DNA from: Pratylenchus scribneri
Lineage: Eukaryota; Nematoda; Chromadorea; Rhabditida; Pratylenchidae
Length of the DNA stretch: 64,000 bases
Assembly: GCA_030063045.1 (NCBI GenBank)
Contig: JAQSEB010000193.1
Coordinates: 62,001 to 126,000 of the forward strand
Reading direction: 5' to 3'
In this document: positions 12,312 to 25,530 of the stretch, piece by piece
Position numbering within the stretch: position 1 is the stretch's first letter
Layout: the number at the start of each line of letters is the position of its first letter
Made by a program: the position numbers and the translations under genes
The notes under the pieces: generated by a model
The model's input: only the letters and a program-made list of their open reading frames with translations
What the model was told of the DNA's origin: nothing
Database searches by the model: none

Positions 12312-13473
12312 TAGGGTTGCACCCCGTCCCCTGGCTTTTTTGCCCCCGTCCCCCGTCCCCGTCACCGTCCCCGAAAATGAAAACTCCCCGTCCCCGAATC
12401 CCTCCCCGTGGAGCCTCTCCCCGGCCGGGGACCCCGAAATTTCGGGGAAATTTTTTTTAAAGAAATTCAACTAAAAAAGTCATTTTTCCTCTATTTTTAT
12501 GAATGAAAAATGATTTTTTTGTATGAAAATTGATATTTTTAATGAAAAATAATTTATTTTTTATTGAATATTTCATTTTTTCACTCTCAAATTTCATATT
12601 TTGTTAAAAATATTTCCTATAATTATCAAAAAGTAAGCTGGATAATATTACAGTTCATTCCTCCCATGTTTTGATAAAAAATTTAATTTCCTTTTTCACT
12701 TCTAAAATATGTATTTATGGGTAATCGTGGCCAGAGAATTCGTATCAGATATCCTATTTGTCATATTTTACCAACTTGTTAGGATAATTGCAACTTTAAA
12801 CAAGAAAAGGCAAAGGGGATAGGGGACCATGGTTGCAAAATATATACCTTAATTTTATGAAATTTGCCATATTTTCGCAGATTTGCCTTATTTTTTAACA
12901 TATTTTTATAAATAAATGCCATTAAAAATTTTTTATGATGATTTTTGGAGTAAAATTTTTCGCTGCGCCGCCATTTTTTTGCCTAATCTTCGCTTGCATG
13001 GCCGTTAAATTTTGGTCTAATTTTCGTTGAGCGACTATTTGCGTTAAAAAAATGTTCACGAATTTTGGTTCCATTCATGCAATGTTCAAAATTTGATGAC
13101 GACAAAGGGAATCTGATTTCAGAATCCATTGTTGAGGAAAAAAAAAACAAAATAAGATGAGCCAAGATCGGATGATGAGCCCAAATTTGGAACAAATTTC
13201 GGATGAAGAAATGGGCCGTTAAAATATTTAAAAATCATCCAATTATATGCAATTTATTTATCTATTTAATATTCTGAAAAAATTTTAGCAAAAAAATTTT
13301 TTTTGAAAGTTGAAAAAAATTTTTTTCGAAAATAGGCAAATTCCCCGAAATTCCGGGGACCCCGTCCCCCGCCCCGTTCCCCTCCCCGCGAAGCTCTCCC
13401 CGTCCCCGAAGATCGTTCCCCGTCAATTCCCCCTCCCCGAAAATCGTTCCCCGGGCTCCGGGGTGCAACCCTA
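12312..13473 (+). mobile_element. hAT-like non-autonomous element, unit 6 (1,162 bp)
   Basis: Complete copy with duplications at 12304-12311 and 13474-13481. It differs from its counterpart in unit 8 by a C-to-A change at 12364 in the C-rich tract, one of only two differences I noticed between the two 4,790-bp dimers. Confidence 0.88.
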
Positions 13474-13481
13474 ATTGAAAC

Positions 13482-14815
13482 CGCTTCGGTACGAAATTTC
13501 TGCATGGGAGGGGGGCCATTTCTGCTTCGGTAACGAAATTTCTGCATGGGAGGGGGGCCATTTCTGCTTCGGTAACGAAATTTCTGCATGGGAGGGGGGC
13601 CATTTCTGCTTCGGTAACGAAATTTCTGCATGGGAGAGGGGCCATTTCTGCTTCGGTAACGAAATTTCTGCATGGGAGGGGGGCCATTTCTGCTTCGGTA
13701 ACGAAATTTCTGCATGGGAGGGGGGCCATTTCTGCTTCGGTAACGAAATTTCTGCATGGGAGGGGGGCCATTTCTGCTTCGGTAACGAAATTTCTGCATG
13801 GGTGGGGGGCCATTTCTGCTTCGGTAACGAAATTTCTGCATGGGTGGGGGGCCATTTCTGCTTCGGTAACGAAATTTCTGCAGAAAAAGTGACTAAATAA
13901 GTGAATAGCTCAAAAAAATGCAGAAAAAGTGACTAAATAAGTGAATAGCTCAGAAAAATGCAGAAAAAGTGACTAAATAAGTGAATAGCTCAAAAAAATG
14001 CAGAAAAAGTGACTAAATAAGTGAATAGCTCAAAAAAATGCAGAAAAAGTGACTAAATAAGTGAATAGCTCAGAAAAATGCAGAAAATTGATTAATTAAG
14101 CAGATTATAACAAATGCAGAAAAGATGATTAAATAAGCGAATAAATCAGAAAAATGCAGAAACGATGATTAAATAAGCAATAAATCAGAAAAATGCAGAA
14201 ACGATGATTAAATAAGCAATAAATCAGAAAAATGCAGAAACGATGATTAAATAAGCAATAAATCAGAAAAATGCAGAAACGATGATTAAATAAGCAATAA
14301 ATCAGAAAAATGCAGAAACGATGATTAAATAAGCAATAAATCAGAAAAATGCAGAAACGATGATTAAATAAGCAATAAATCAGAAAAATGCAGAAACGAT
14401 GATTAAATAAGCAATAAATCAGAAAAATGCAGAAACGATGATTAAATAAGCAATAAATCAGAAAAATGCAGAAAAGATGATTAAATAAGCAATAAATAAG
14501 AAAAATGCAGAAAAGATGATTAAATAAGCGAATAAATCAGAAAAATGCAGAAAAGATGATTAAATAAGCAATAAATCAGAAAAATGCAGAAACGATGATT
14601 AAATAAGCAATAAATCAGAAAAATGCAGAAACGATGATTAAATAAGCAATAAATCAGAAAAATGCAGAAACGATGATTAAATAAGCAATAAATCAGAAAA
14701 ATGCAGAAACGATGATTAAATAAGCAATAAATAAGAAAAATGCAGAAAAGATGATTAATAAGCGAATAAATCAGAAAAATGGAGAAAAGATGATTAGTTA
14801 AGCAGATTGTGCTAT
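13482..14815 (+). repeat. Minisatellite tract of unit 6
   Basis: There are nine 42-bp copies (13482-13882). The fourth carries GGGAGAGGGG, a private variant shared only with unit 8. The 39/40-bp family fills 13883-14815. Position 14548 is C (GCAG), where unit 8 has G (GGAG). Confidence 0.93.
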
Positions 14816-14823
14816 ATTGAAAC

Positions 14824-15985
14824 TAGGGTTGCACCCCGTCCCCTGGCTTTTTTGCCCCCGTCCCCCGTCCCCGTCCCCGTCCCCGAAAATGAAAACTCCC
14901 CGTCCCCGAATCCCTCCCCGTGGAGCCTCTCCCCGGCCGGGGACCCCGAAATTTCGGGAAAATTTTTTTTAAAGAAATTCAACTAAAAAAGTCATTTTTC
15001 CTCTATTTTTATGAATGAAAAATGATTTTTTTGTATGAAAATTGATATTTTTAATGAAAAATAATTTATTTTTTATTGAATATTTCATTTTTTCACTCTC
15101 AAATTTCATATTTTGTTAAAAATATTTCCTATAATTATCAAAAAGTAAGCTGGATAATATTACAGTTCATTCCTCCCATGTTTTGATAAAAAATTTAATT
15201 TCCTTTTTCACTTCTAAAATATGTATTTATGGGTAATCGTGGCCAGAGAATTCGTATCAGATATCCTATTTGTCATATTTTACCAACTTGTTAGGATAAT
15301 TGCAACTTTAAACAAGAAAAGGCAAAGGGGATAGGGGACCATGGTTGCAAAATATATACCTTAATTTTATGAAATTTGCCATATTTTCGCAGATTTGCCT
15401 TATTTTTTAACATATTTTTATAAATAAATGCCATTAAAAATTTTTTATGATGATTTTTGGAGTAAAATTTTTCGCTGCGCCGCCATTTTTTTGCCTAATC
15501 TTCGCTTGCATGGCCGTTAAATTTTGGTCTAATTTTCGTTGAGCGACTATTTGCGTTAAAAAAATGTTCACGAATTTTGGTTCCATTCATGCAATGTTCA
15601 AAATTTGATGACGACAAAGGGAATCTGATTTCAGAATCCATTGTTGAGGAAAAAAAAAACAAAATAAGATGAGCCAAGATCGGATGATGAGCCCAAATTT
15701 GGAACAAATTTCGGATGAAGAAATGGGCCGTTAAAATATTTAAAAATCATCCAATTATATGCAATTTATTTATCTATTTAATATTCTGAAAAAATTTTAG
15801 CAAAAAAATTTTTTTTGAAAGTTGAAAAAAATTTTTTTCGAAAATAGGCAAATTCCCCGAAATTCCGGGGACCCCGTCCCCCGCCCCGTTCCCCTCCCCG
15901 CGAAGCTCTCCCCGTCCCCGAAGATCGTTCCCCGTCAATTCCCCCTCCCCGAAAATCGTTCCCCGGGCTCCGGGGTGCAACCCTA
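14824..15985 (+). mobile_element. hAT-like non-autonomous element, unit 7 (1,162 bp)
   Basis: Complete copy with duplications at 14816-14823 and 15986-15993. It starts exactly 4,790 bp after the unit 5 element and shares its CGGGAAAA variant. Confidence 0.88.
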
Positions 15986-15993
15986 ATTGAAAC

Positions 15994-17093
15994 CGCTTCG
16001 GTACGAAATTTCTGCATGGGAGGGGGGCCATTTCTGCTTCGGTAACGAAATTTCTGCATGGGAGGGGGGCCATTTCTGCTTCGGTAACGAAATTTCTGCA
16101 TGGGTGGGGGGCCATTTCTGCTTCGGTAACGAAATTTCTGCATGGGTGGGGGGCCATTTCTGCTTCGGTAACGAAATTTCTGCATGGGAGGGGGGCCATT
16201 TCTGCTTCGGTAACGAAATTTCTGCATGGGAGGGGGGCCATTTCTGCTTCGGTAACGAAATTTCTGCATGGGAGGGGGGCCATTTCTGCTTCGGTAACGA
16301 AATTTCTGCATGGGTGGGGGGCCATTTCTGCTTCGGTAACGAAATTTCTGCATGGGTGGGGGGCCATTTCTGCTTCGGTAACGAAATTTCTGCAGAAAAA
16401 GTGACTAAATAAGTGAATAGCTCAAAAAAATGCAGAAAAAGTGACTAAATAAGTGAATAGCTCAGAAAAATGCAGAAAAAGTGACTAAATAAGTGAATAG
16501 CTCAAAAAAATGCAGAAAAAGTGACTAAATAAGTGAATAGCTCAAAAAAATGCAGAAAAAGTGACTAAATAAGTGAATAGCTCAGAAAAATGCAGAAAAT
16601 TGATTAATTAAGCAGATTATAACAAATGCAGAAAAGATGATTAAATAAGCGAATAAATCAGAAAAATGCAGAAACGATGATTAAATAAGCGAATAAATCA
16701 GAAAAATGCAGAAACGATGATTAAATAAGCAATAAATCAGAAAAATGCAGAAACGATGATTAAATAAGCAATAAATCAGAAAAATGCAGAAACGATGATT
16801 AAATAAGCAGATTATAACAAATGCAGAAAAGATGATTAAATAAGCGAATAAATCAGAAAAATGCAGAAACGATGATTAAATAAGCAATAAATCAGAAAAA
16901 TGCAGAAACGATGATTAAATAAGCAATAAATCAGAAAAATGCAGAAACGATGATTAAATAAGCAATAAATCAGAAAAATGCAGAAAAGATGATTAAATAA
17001 GCAATAAATAAGAAAAATGCAGAAAAGATGATTAAATAAGCGAATAAATCAGAAAAATGGAGAAAAGATGATTAGTTAAGCAGATTGTGCTAT
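15994..17093 (+). repeat. Minisatellite tract of unit 7
   Basis: There are nine 42-bp copies (15994-16394), then the 39/40-bp family (16395-17093). Length, copy order and variants match unit 5. Confidence 0.93.
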
Positions 17094-17101
17094 ATTGAAA
17101 C

Positions 17102-18263
17102 TAGGGTTGCACCCCGTCCCCTGGCTTTTTTGCCCCCGTCCCCCGTCCCCGTCCCCGTCCCCGAAAATGAAAACTCCCCGTCCCCGAATCCCTCCCCGTG
17201 GAGCCTCTCCCCGGCCGGGGACCCCGAAATTTCGGGGAAATTTTTTTTAAAGAAATTCAACTAAAAAAGTCATTTTTCCTCTATTTTTATGAATGAAAAA
17301 TGATTTTTTTGTATGAAAATTGATATTTTTAATGAAAAATAATTTATTTTTTATTGAATATTTCATTTTTTCACTCTCAAATTTCATATTTTGTTAAAAA
17401 TATTTCCTATAATTATCAAAAAGTAAGCTGGATAATATTACAGTTCATTCCTCCCATGTTTTGATAAAAAATTTAATTTCCTTTTTCACTTCTAAAATAT
17501 GTATTTATGGGTAATCGTGGCCAGAGAATTCGTATCAGATATCCTATTTGTCATATTTTACCAACTTGTTAGGATAATTGCAACTTTAAACAAGAAAAGG
17601 CAAAGGGGATAGGGGACCATGGTTGCAAAATATATACCTTAATTTTATGAAATTTGCCATATTTTCGCAGATTTGCCTTATTTTTTAACATATTTTTATA
17701 AATAAATGCCATTAAAAATTTTTTATGATGATTTTTGGAGTAAAATTTTTCGCTGCGCCGCCATTTTTTTGCCTAATCTTCGCTTGCATGGCCGTTAAAT
17801 TTTGGTCTAATTTTCGTTGAGCGACTATTTGCGTTAAAAAAATGTTCACGAATTTTGGTTCCATTCATGCAATGTTCAAAATTTGATGACGACAAAGGGA
17901 ATCTGATTTCAGAATCCATTGTTGAGGAAAAAAAAAACAAAATAAGATGAGCCAAGATCGGATGATGAGCCCAAATTTGGAACAAATTTCGGATGAAGAA
18001 ATGGGCCGTTAAAATATTTAAAAATCATCCAATTATATGCAATTTATTTATCTATTTAATATTCTGAAAAAATTTTAGCAAAAAAATTTTTTTTGAAAGT
18101 TGAAAAAAATTTTTTTCGAAAATAGGCAAATTCCCCGAAATTCCGGGGACCCCGTCCCCCGCCCCGTTCCCCTCCCCGCGAAGCTCTCCCCGTCCCCGAA
18201 GATCGTTCCCCGTCAATTCCCCCTCCCCGAAAATCGTTCCCCGGGCTCCGGGGTGCAACCCTA
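17102..18263 (+). mobile_element. hAT-like non-autonomous element, unit 8 (1,162 bp)
   Basis: Complete copy with duplications at 17094-17101 and 18264-18271. It is the counterpart of the unit 6 element at 4,790 bp distance and has the intact C-run at 17154. Confidence 0.88.
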
Positions 18264-18271
18264 ATTGAAAC

Positions 18272-19605
18272 CGCTTCGGTACGAAATTTCTGCATGGGAG
18301 GGGGGCCATTTCTGCTTCGGTAACGAAATTTCTGCATGGGAGGGGGGCCATTTCTGCTTCGGTAACGAAATTTCTGCATGGGAGGGGGGCCATTTCTGCT
18401 TCGGTAACGAAATTTCTGCATGGGAGAGGGGCCATTTCTGCTTCGGTAACGAAATTTCTGCATGGGAGGGGGGCCATTTCTGCTTCGGTAACGAAATTTC
18501 TGCATGGGAGGGGGGCCATTTCTGCTTCGGTAACGAAATTTCTGCATGGGAGGGGGGCCATTTCTGCTTCGGTAACGAAATTTCTGCATGGGTGGGGGGC
18601 CATTTCTGCTTCGGTAACGAAATTTCTGCATGGGTGGGGGGCCATTTCTGCTTCGGTAACGAAATTTCTGCAGAAAAAGTGACTAAATAAGTGAATAGCT
18701 CAAAAAAATGCAGAAAAAGTGACTAAATAAGTGAATAGCTCAGAAAAATGCAGAAAAAGTGACTAAATAAGTGAATAGCTCAAAAAAATGCAGAAAAAGT
18801 GACTAAATAAGTGAATAGCTCAAAAAAATGCAGAAAAAGTGACTAAATAAGTGAATAGCTCAGAAAAATGCAGAAAATTGATTAATTAAGCAGATTATAA
18901 CAAATGCAGAAAAGATGATTAAATAAGCGAATAAATCAGAAAAATGCAGAAACGATGATTAAATAAGCAATAAATCAGAAAAATGCAGAAACGATGATTA
19001 AATAAGCAATAAATCAGAAAAATGCAGAAACGATGATTAAATAAGCAATAAATCAGAAAAATGCAGAAACGATGATTAAATAAGCAATAAATCAGAAAAA
19101 TGCAGAAACGATGATTAAATAAGCAATAAATCAGAAAAATGCAGAAACGATGATTAAATAAGCAATAAATCAGAAAAATGCAGAAACGATGATTAAATAA
19201 GCAATAAATCAGAAAAATGCAGAAACGATGATTAAATAAGCAATAAATCAGAAAAATGCAGAAAAGATGATTAAATAAGCAATAAATAAGAAAAATGCAG
19301 AAAAGATGATTAAATAAGCGAATAAATCAGAAAAATGGAGAAAAGATGATTAAATAAGCAATAAATCAGAAAAATGCAGAAACGATGATTAAATAAGCAA
19401 TAAATCAGAAAAATGCAGAAACGATGATTAAATAAGCAATAAATCAGAAAAATGCAGAAACGATGATTAAATAAGCAATAAATCAGAAAAATGCAGAAAC
19501 GATGATTAAATAAGCAATAAATAAGAAAAATGCAGAAAAGATGATTAATAAGCGAATAAATCAGAAAAATGGAGAAAAGATGATTAGTTAAGCAGATTGT
19601 GCTAT
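18272..19605 (+). repeat. Minisatellite tract of unit 8
   Basis: There are nine 42-bp copies (18272-18672), including the GGGAGAGGGG variant. The 39/40-bp family fills 18673-19605. An internal GGAG-type copy near 19338 is followed by ordinary 39-bp copies. The same junction recurs in unit 9 near 21850, linking units 8 and 9. Confidence 0.93.
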
Positions 19606-19613
19606 ATTGAAAC

Positions 19614-20775
19614 TAGGGTTGCACCCCGTCCCCTGGCTTTTTTGCCCCCGTCCCCCGTCCCCGTCCCCGTCCCCGAAAATGAAAACTCCCCGTCCCCGAA
19701 TCCCTCCCCGTGGAGCCTCTCCCCGGCCGGGGACCCCGAAATTTCGGGGAAATTTTTTTTAAAGAAATTCAACTAAAAAAGTCATTTTTCCTCTATTTTT
19801 ATGAATGAAAAATGATTTTTTTGTATGAAAATTGATATTTTTAATGAAAAATAATTTATTTTTTATTGAATATTTCATTTTTTCACTCTCAAATTTCATA
19901 TTTTGTTAAAAATATTTCCTATAATTATCAAAAAGTAAGCTGGATAATATTACAGTTCATTCCTCCCATGTTTTGATAAAAAATTTAATTTCCTTTTTCA
20001 CTTCTAAAATATGTATTTATGGGTAATCGTGGCCAGAGAATTCGTATCAGATATCCTATTTGTCATATTTTACCAACTTGTTAGGATAATTGCAACTTTA
20101 AACAAGAAAAGGCAAAGGGGATAGGGGACCATGGTTGCAAAATATATACCTTAATTTTATGAAATTTGCCATATTTTCGCAGATTTGCCTTATTTTTTAA
20201 CATATTTTTATAAATAAATGCCATTAAAAATTTTTTATGATGATTTTTGGAGTAAAATTTTTCGCTGCGCCGCCATTTTTTTGCCTAATCTTCGCTTGCA
20301 TGGCCGTTAAATTTTGGTCTAATTTTCGTTGAGCGACTATTTGCGTTAAAAAAATGTTCACGAATTTTGGTTCCATTCATGCAATGTTCAAAATTTGATG
20401 ACGACAAAGGGAATCTGATTTCAGAATCCATTGTTGAGGAAAAAAAAAACAAAATAAGATGAGCCAAGATCGGATGATGAGCCCAAATTTGGAACAAATT
20501 TCGGATGAAGAAATGGGCCGTTAAAATATTTAAAAATCATCCAATTATATGCAATTTATTTATCTATTTAATATTCTGAAAAAATTTTAGCAAAAAAATT
20601 TTTTTTGAAAGTTGAAAAAAATTTTTTTCGAAAATAGGCAAATTCCCCGAAATTCCGGGGACCCCGTCCCCCGCCCCGTTCCCCTCCCCGCGAAGCTCTC
20701 CCCGTCCCCGAAGATCGTTCCCCGTCAATTCCCCCTCCCCGAAAATCGTTCCCCGGGCTCCGGGGTGCAACCCTA
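19614..20775 (+). mobile_element. hAT-like non-autonomous element, unit 9 (1,162 bp)
   Basis: Complete copy with duplications at 19606-19613 and 20776-20783. It has CGGGGAAA where units 5 and 7 have CGGGAAAA, so the exact 4,790-bp repetition breaks down about 130 bp into this element. Confidence 0.88.
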
Positions 20776-20783
20776 ATTGAAAC

Positions 20784-22119
20784 CGCTTCGGTACGAAATT
20801 TCTGCATGGGAGGGGGGCCATTTCTGCTTCGGTAACGAAATTTCTGCATGGGAGGGGGGCCATTTCTGCTTCGGTAACGAAATTTCTGCATGGGAGGGGG
20901 GCCATTTCTGCTTCGGTAACGAAATTTCTGCATGGGAGGGGGGCCATTTCTGCTTCGGTAACGAAATTTCTGCATGGGAGGGGGGCCATTTCTGCTTCGG
21001 TAACGAAATTTCTGCATGGGAGGGGGGCCATTTCTGCTTCGGTAACGAAATTTCTGCATGGGAGGGGGGCCATTTCTGCTTCGGTAACGAAATTTCTGCA
21101 TGGGAGGGGGGCCATTTCTGCTTCGGTAACGAAATTTCTGCATGGGTGGGGGGCCATTTCTGCTTCGGTAACGAAATTTCTGCATGGGTGGGGGGCCATT
21201 TCTGCTTCGGTAACGAAATTTCTGCAGAAAAAGTGACTAAATAAGTGAATAGCTCAGAAAAATGCAGAAAAAGTGACTAAATAAGTGAATAGCTCAAAAA
21301 AATGCAGAAAAAGTGACTAAATAAGTGAATAGCTCAAAAAAATGCAGAAAAAGTGACTAAATAAGTGAATAGCTCAGAAAAATGCAGAAAATTGATTAAT
21401 TAAGCAGATTATAACAAATGCAGAAAAGATGATTAAATAAGCGAATAAATCAGAAAAATGCAGAAACGATGATTAAATAAGCAATAAATCAGAAAAATGC
21501 AGAAACGATGATTAAATAAGCAATAAATCAGAAAAATGCAGAAACGATGATTAAATAAGCAATAAATCAGAAAAATGCAGAAACGATGATTAAATAAGCA
21601 ATAAATCAGAAAAATGCAGAAACGATGATTAAATAAGCAATAAATCAGAAAAATGCAGAAACGATGATTAAATAAGCAATAAATCAGAAAAATGCAGAAA
21701 CGATGATTAAATAAGCAATAAATCAGAAAAATGCAGAAACGATGATTAAATAAGCAATAAATCAGAAAAATGCAGAAAAGATGATTAAATAAGCAATAAA
21801 TAAGAAAAATGCAGAAAAGATGATTAAATAAGCGAATAAATCAGAAAAATGGAGAAAAGATGATTAAATAAGCAATAAATCAGAAAAATGCAGAAACGAT
21901 GATTAAATAAGCAATAAATCAGAAAAATGCAGAAACGATGATTAAATAAGCAATAAATCAGAAAAATGCAGAAACGATGATTAAATAAGCAATAAATCAG
22001 AAAAATGCAGAAACGATGATTAAATAAGCAATAAATAAGAAAAATGCAGAAAAGATGATTAATAAGCGAATAAATCAGAAAAATGGAGAAAAGATGATTA
22101 GTTAAGCAGATTGTGCTAT
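20784..22119 (+). repeat. Minisatellite tract of unit 9
   Basis: There are ten 42-bp copies (20784-21226): eight A-type, then two T-type. The 39/40-bp family (21227-22119) begins with four rather than five 40-bp copies and otherwise follows unit 8. Confidence 0.93.
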
Positions 22120-22127
22120 ATTGAAAC

Positions 22128-23289
22128 TAGGGTTGCACCCCGTCCCCTGGCTTTTTTGCCCCCGTCCCCCGTCCCCGTCCCCGTCCCCGAAAATGAAAAC
22201 TCCCCGTCCCCGAATCCCTCCCCGTGGAGCCTCTCCCCGGCCGGGGACCCCGAAATTTCGGGGAAATTTTTTTTAAAGAAATTCAACTAAAAAAGTCATT
22301 TTTCCTCTATTTTTATGAATGAAAAATGATTTTTTTGTATGAAAATTGATATTTTTAATGAAAAATAATTTATTTTTTATTGAATATTTCATTTTTTCAC
22401 TCTCAAATTTCATATTTTGTTAAAAATATTTCCTATAATTATCAAAAAGTAAGCTGGATAATATTACAGTTCATTCCTCCCATGTTTTGATAAAAAATTT
22501 AATTTCCTTTTTCACTTCTAAAATATGTATTTATGGGTAATCGTGGCCAGAGAATTCGTATCAGATATCCTATTTGTCATATTTTACCAACTTGTTAGGA
22601 TAATTGCAACTTTAAACAAGAAAAGGCAAAGGGGATAGGGGACCATGGTTGCAAAATATATACCTTAATTTTATGAAATTTGCCATATTTTCGCAGATTT
22701 GCCTTATTTTTTAACATATTTTTATAAATAAATGCCATTAAAAATTTTTTATGATGATTTTTGGAGTAAAATTTTTCGCTGCGCCGCCATTTTTTTGCCT
22801 AATCTTCGCTTGCATGGCCGTTAAATTTTGGTCTAATTTTCGTTGAGCGACTATTTGCGTTAAAAAAATGTTCACGAATTTTGGTTCCATTCATGCAATG
22901 TTCAAAATTTGATGACGACAAAGGGAATCTGATTTCAGAATCCATTGTTGAGGAAAAAAAAAACAAAATAAGATGAGCCAAGATCGGATGATGAGCCCAA
23001 ATTTGGAACAAATTTCGGATGAAGAAATGGGCCGTTAAAATATTTAAAAATCATCCAATTATATGCAATTTATTTATCTATTTAATATTCTGAAAAAATT
23101 TTAGCAAAAAAATTTTTTTTGAAAGTTGAAAAAAATTTTTTTCGAAAATAGGCAAATTCCCCGAAATTCCGGGGACCCCGTCCCCCGCCCCGTTCCCCTC
23201 CCCGCGAAGCTCTCCCCGTCCCCGAAGATCGTTCCCCGTCAATTCCCCCTCCCCGAAAATCGTTCCCCGGGCTCCGGGGTGCAACCCTA
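22128..23289 (+). mobile_element. hAT-like non-autonomous element, unit 10 (1,162 bp)
   Basis: Complete copy with duplications at 22120-22127 and 23290-23297. It has five C-runs in the left subterminal tract and the 14-bp segment. Confidence 0.88.
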
Positions 23290-23297
23290 ATTGAAAC

Positions 23298-24358
23298 CGC
23301 TTCGGTACGAAATTTCTGCATGGGAGGGGGGCCATTTCTGCTTCGGTAACGAAATTTCTGCATGGGAGGGGGGCCATTTCTGCTTCGGTAACGAAATTTC
23401 TGCATGGGAGGGGGGCCATTTCTGCTTCGGTAACGAAATTTCTGCATGGGAGGGGGGCCATTTCTGCTTCGGTAACGAAATTTCTGCATGGGAGGGGGGC
23501 CATTTCTGCTTCGGTAACGAAATTTCTGCATGGGAGGGGGGCCATTTCTGCTTCGGTAACGAAATTTCTGCATGGGAGGGGGGCCATTTCTGCTTCGGTA
23601 ACGAAATTTCTGCATGGGTGGGGGGCCATTTCTGCTTCGGTAACGAAATTTCTGCATGGGTGGGGGGCCATTTCTGCTTCGGTAACGAAATTTCTGCAGA
23701 AAAAGTGACTAAATAAATGAATAGCTCAAAAAAATGCAGAAAAAGTGACTAAATAAGTGAATAGCTCAGAAAAATGCAGAAAAAGTGACTAAATAAGTGA
23801 ATAGCTCAAAAAAATGCAGAAAAAGTGACTAAATAAGTGAATAGCTCAAAAAAATGCAGAAAAAGTGACTAAATAAGTGAATAGCTCAGAAAAATGCAGA
23901 AAATTGATTAATTAAGCAGATTATAACAAATGCAGAAAAGATGATTAAATAAGCGAATAAATCAGAAAAATGCAGAAACGATGATTAAATAAGCAATAAA
24001 TCAGAAAAATGCAGAAACGATGATTAAATAAGCAATAAATCAGAAAAATGCAGAAACGATGATTAAATAAGCAATAAATCAGAAAAATGCAGAAACGATG
24101 ATTAAATAAGCAATAAATCAGAAAAATGCAGAAACGATGATTAAATAAGCAATAAATCAGAAAAATGCAGAAACGATGATTAAATAAGCAATAAATCAGA
24201 AAAATGCAGAAACGATGATTAAATAAGCAATAAATCAGAAAAATGCAGAAAAGATGATTAAATAAGCAATAAATAAGAAAAATGCAGAAAAGATGATTAA
24301 ATAAGCGAATAAATCAGAAAAATGGAGAAAAGATGATTAGTTAAGCAGATTGTGCTAT
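23298..24358 (+). repeat. Minisatellite tract of unit 10
   Basis: There are nine 42-bp copies (23298-23698), the last unit with a high count. The 39/40-bp family fills 23699-24358. The first 40-bp copy has AAATAAATGAA in place of AAATAAGTGAA. Confidence 0.93.
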
Positions 24359-24366
24359 ATTGAAAC

Positions 24367-25522
24367 TAGGGTTGCACCCCGTCCCCTGGCTTTTTTGCCC
24401 CCGTCCCTCGTCCCCGTCCCCGAAAATGAAAACTCCCCGTCCCCGAATCCCTCCCCGTGGAGCCTCTCCCCGGCCGGGGACCCCGAAATTTCGGGGAAAT
24501 TTTTTTTAAAGAAATTCAACTAAAAAAGTCATTTTTCCTCTATTTTTATGAATGAAAAATGATTTTTTTGTATGAAAATTGATATTTTTAATGAAAAATA
24601 ATTTATTTTTTATTGAATATTTCATTTTTTCACTCTCAAATTTCATATTTTGTTAAAAATATTTCCTATAATTATCAAAAAGTAAGCTGGATAATATTAC
24701 AGTTCATTCCTCCCATGTTTTGATAAAAAATTTAATTTCCTTTTTCACTTCTAAAATATGTATTTATGGGTAATCGTGGCCAGAGAATTCGTATCAGATA
24801 TCCTATTTGTCATATTTTACCAACTTGTTAGGATAATTGCAACTTTAAACAAGAAAAGGCAAAGGGGATAGGGGACCATGGTTGCAAAATATATACCTTA
24901 ATTTTATGAAATTTGCCATATTTTCGCAGATTTGCCTTATTTTTTAACATATTTTTATAAATAAATGCCATTAAAAATTTTTTATGATGATTTTTGGAGT
25001 AAAATTTTTCGCTGCGCCGCCATTTTTTTGCCTAATCTTCGCTTGCATGGCCGTTAAATTTTGGTCTAATTTTCGTTGAGCGACTATTTGCGTTAAAAAA
25101 ATGTTCACGAATTTTGGTTCCATTCATGCAATGTTCAAAATTTGATGACGACAAAGGGAATCTGATTTCAGAATCCATTGTTGAGGAAAAAAAAAACAAA
25201 ATAAGATGAGCCAAGATCGGATGATGAGCCCAAATTTGGAACAAATTTCGGATGAAGAAATGGGCCGTTAAAATATTTAAAAATCATCCAATTATATGCA
25301 ATTTATTTATCTATTTAATATTCTGAAAAAATTTTAGCAAAAAAATTTTTTTTGAAAGTTGAAAAAAATTTTTTTCGAAAATAGGCAAATTCCCCGAAAT
25401 TCCGGGGACCCCGTCCCCCGCCCCGTTCCCCTCCCCGCGAAGCTCTCCCCGTCCCCGAAGATCGTTCCCCGTCAATTCCCCCTCCCCGAAAATCGTTCCC
25501 CGGGCTCCGGGGTGCAACCCTA
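24367..25522 (+). mobile_element. hAT-like non-autonomous element, unit 11 (1,156 bp)
   Basis: Complete copy with duplications at 24359-24366 and 25523-25530. It has four C-runs, one interrupted by T (CCCTCG near 24408). Confidence 0.88.
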
Positions 25523-25530
25523 ATTGAAAC

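Larger units (their letters stand above)
10034..19613 (+). repeat. 4,790-bp dimeric higher-order repeat, two copies
   Basis: Units 5+6 (10034-14823) and 7+8 (14824-19613) have identical lengths, identical order of 42-bp variants including the private GGGAGAGGGG copy, and identical 39/40-bp block structure. By eye I found two substitutions (12364 A versus 17154 C; 14548 C versus 19338 G). My comparison was not exhaustive. Confidence 0.9.
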
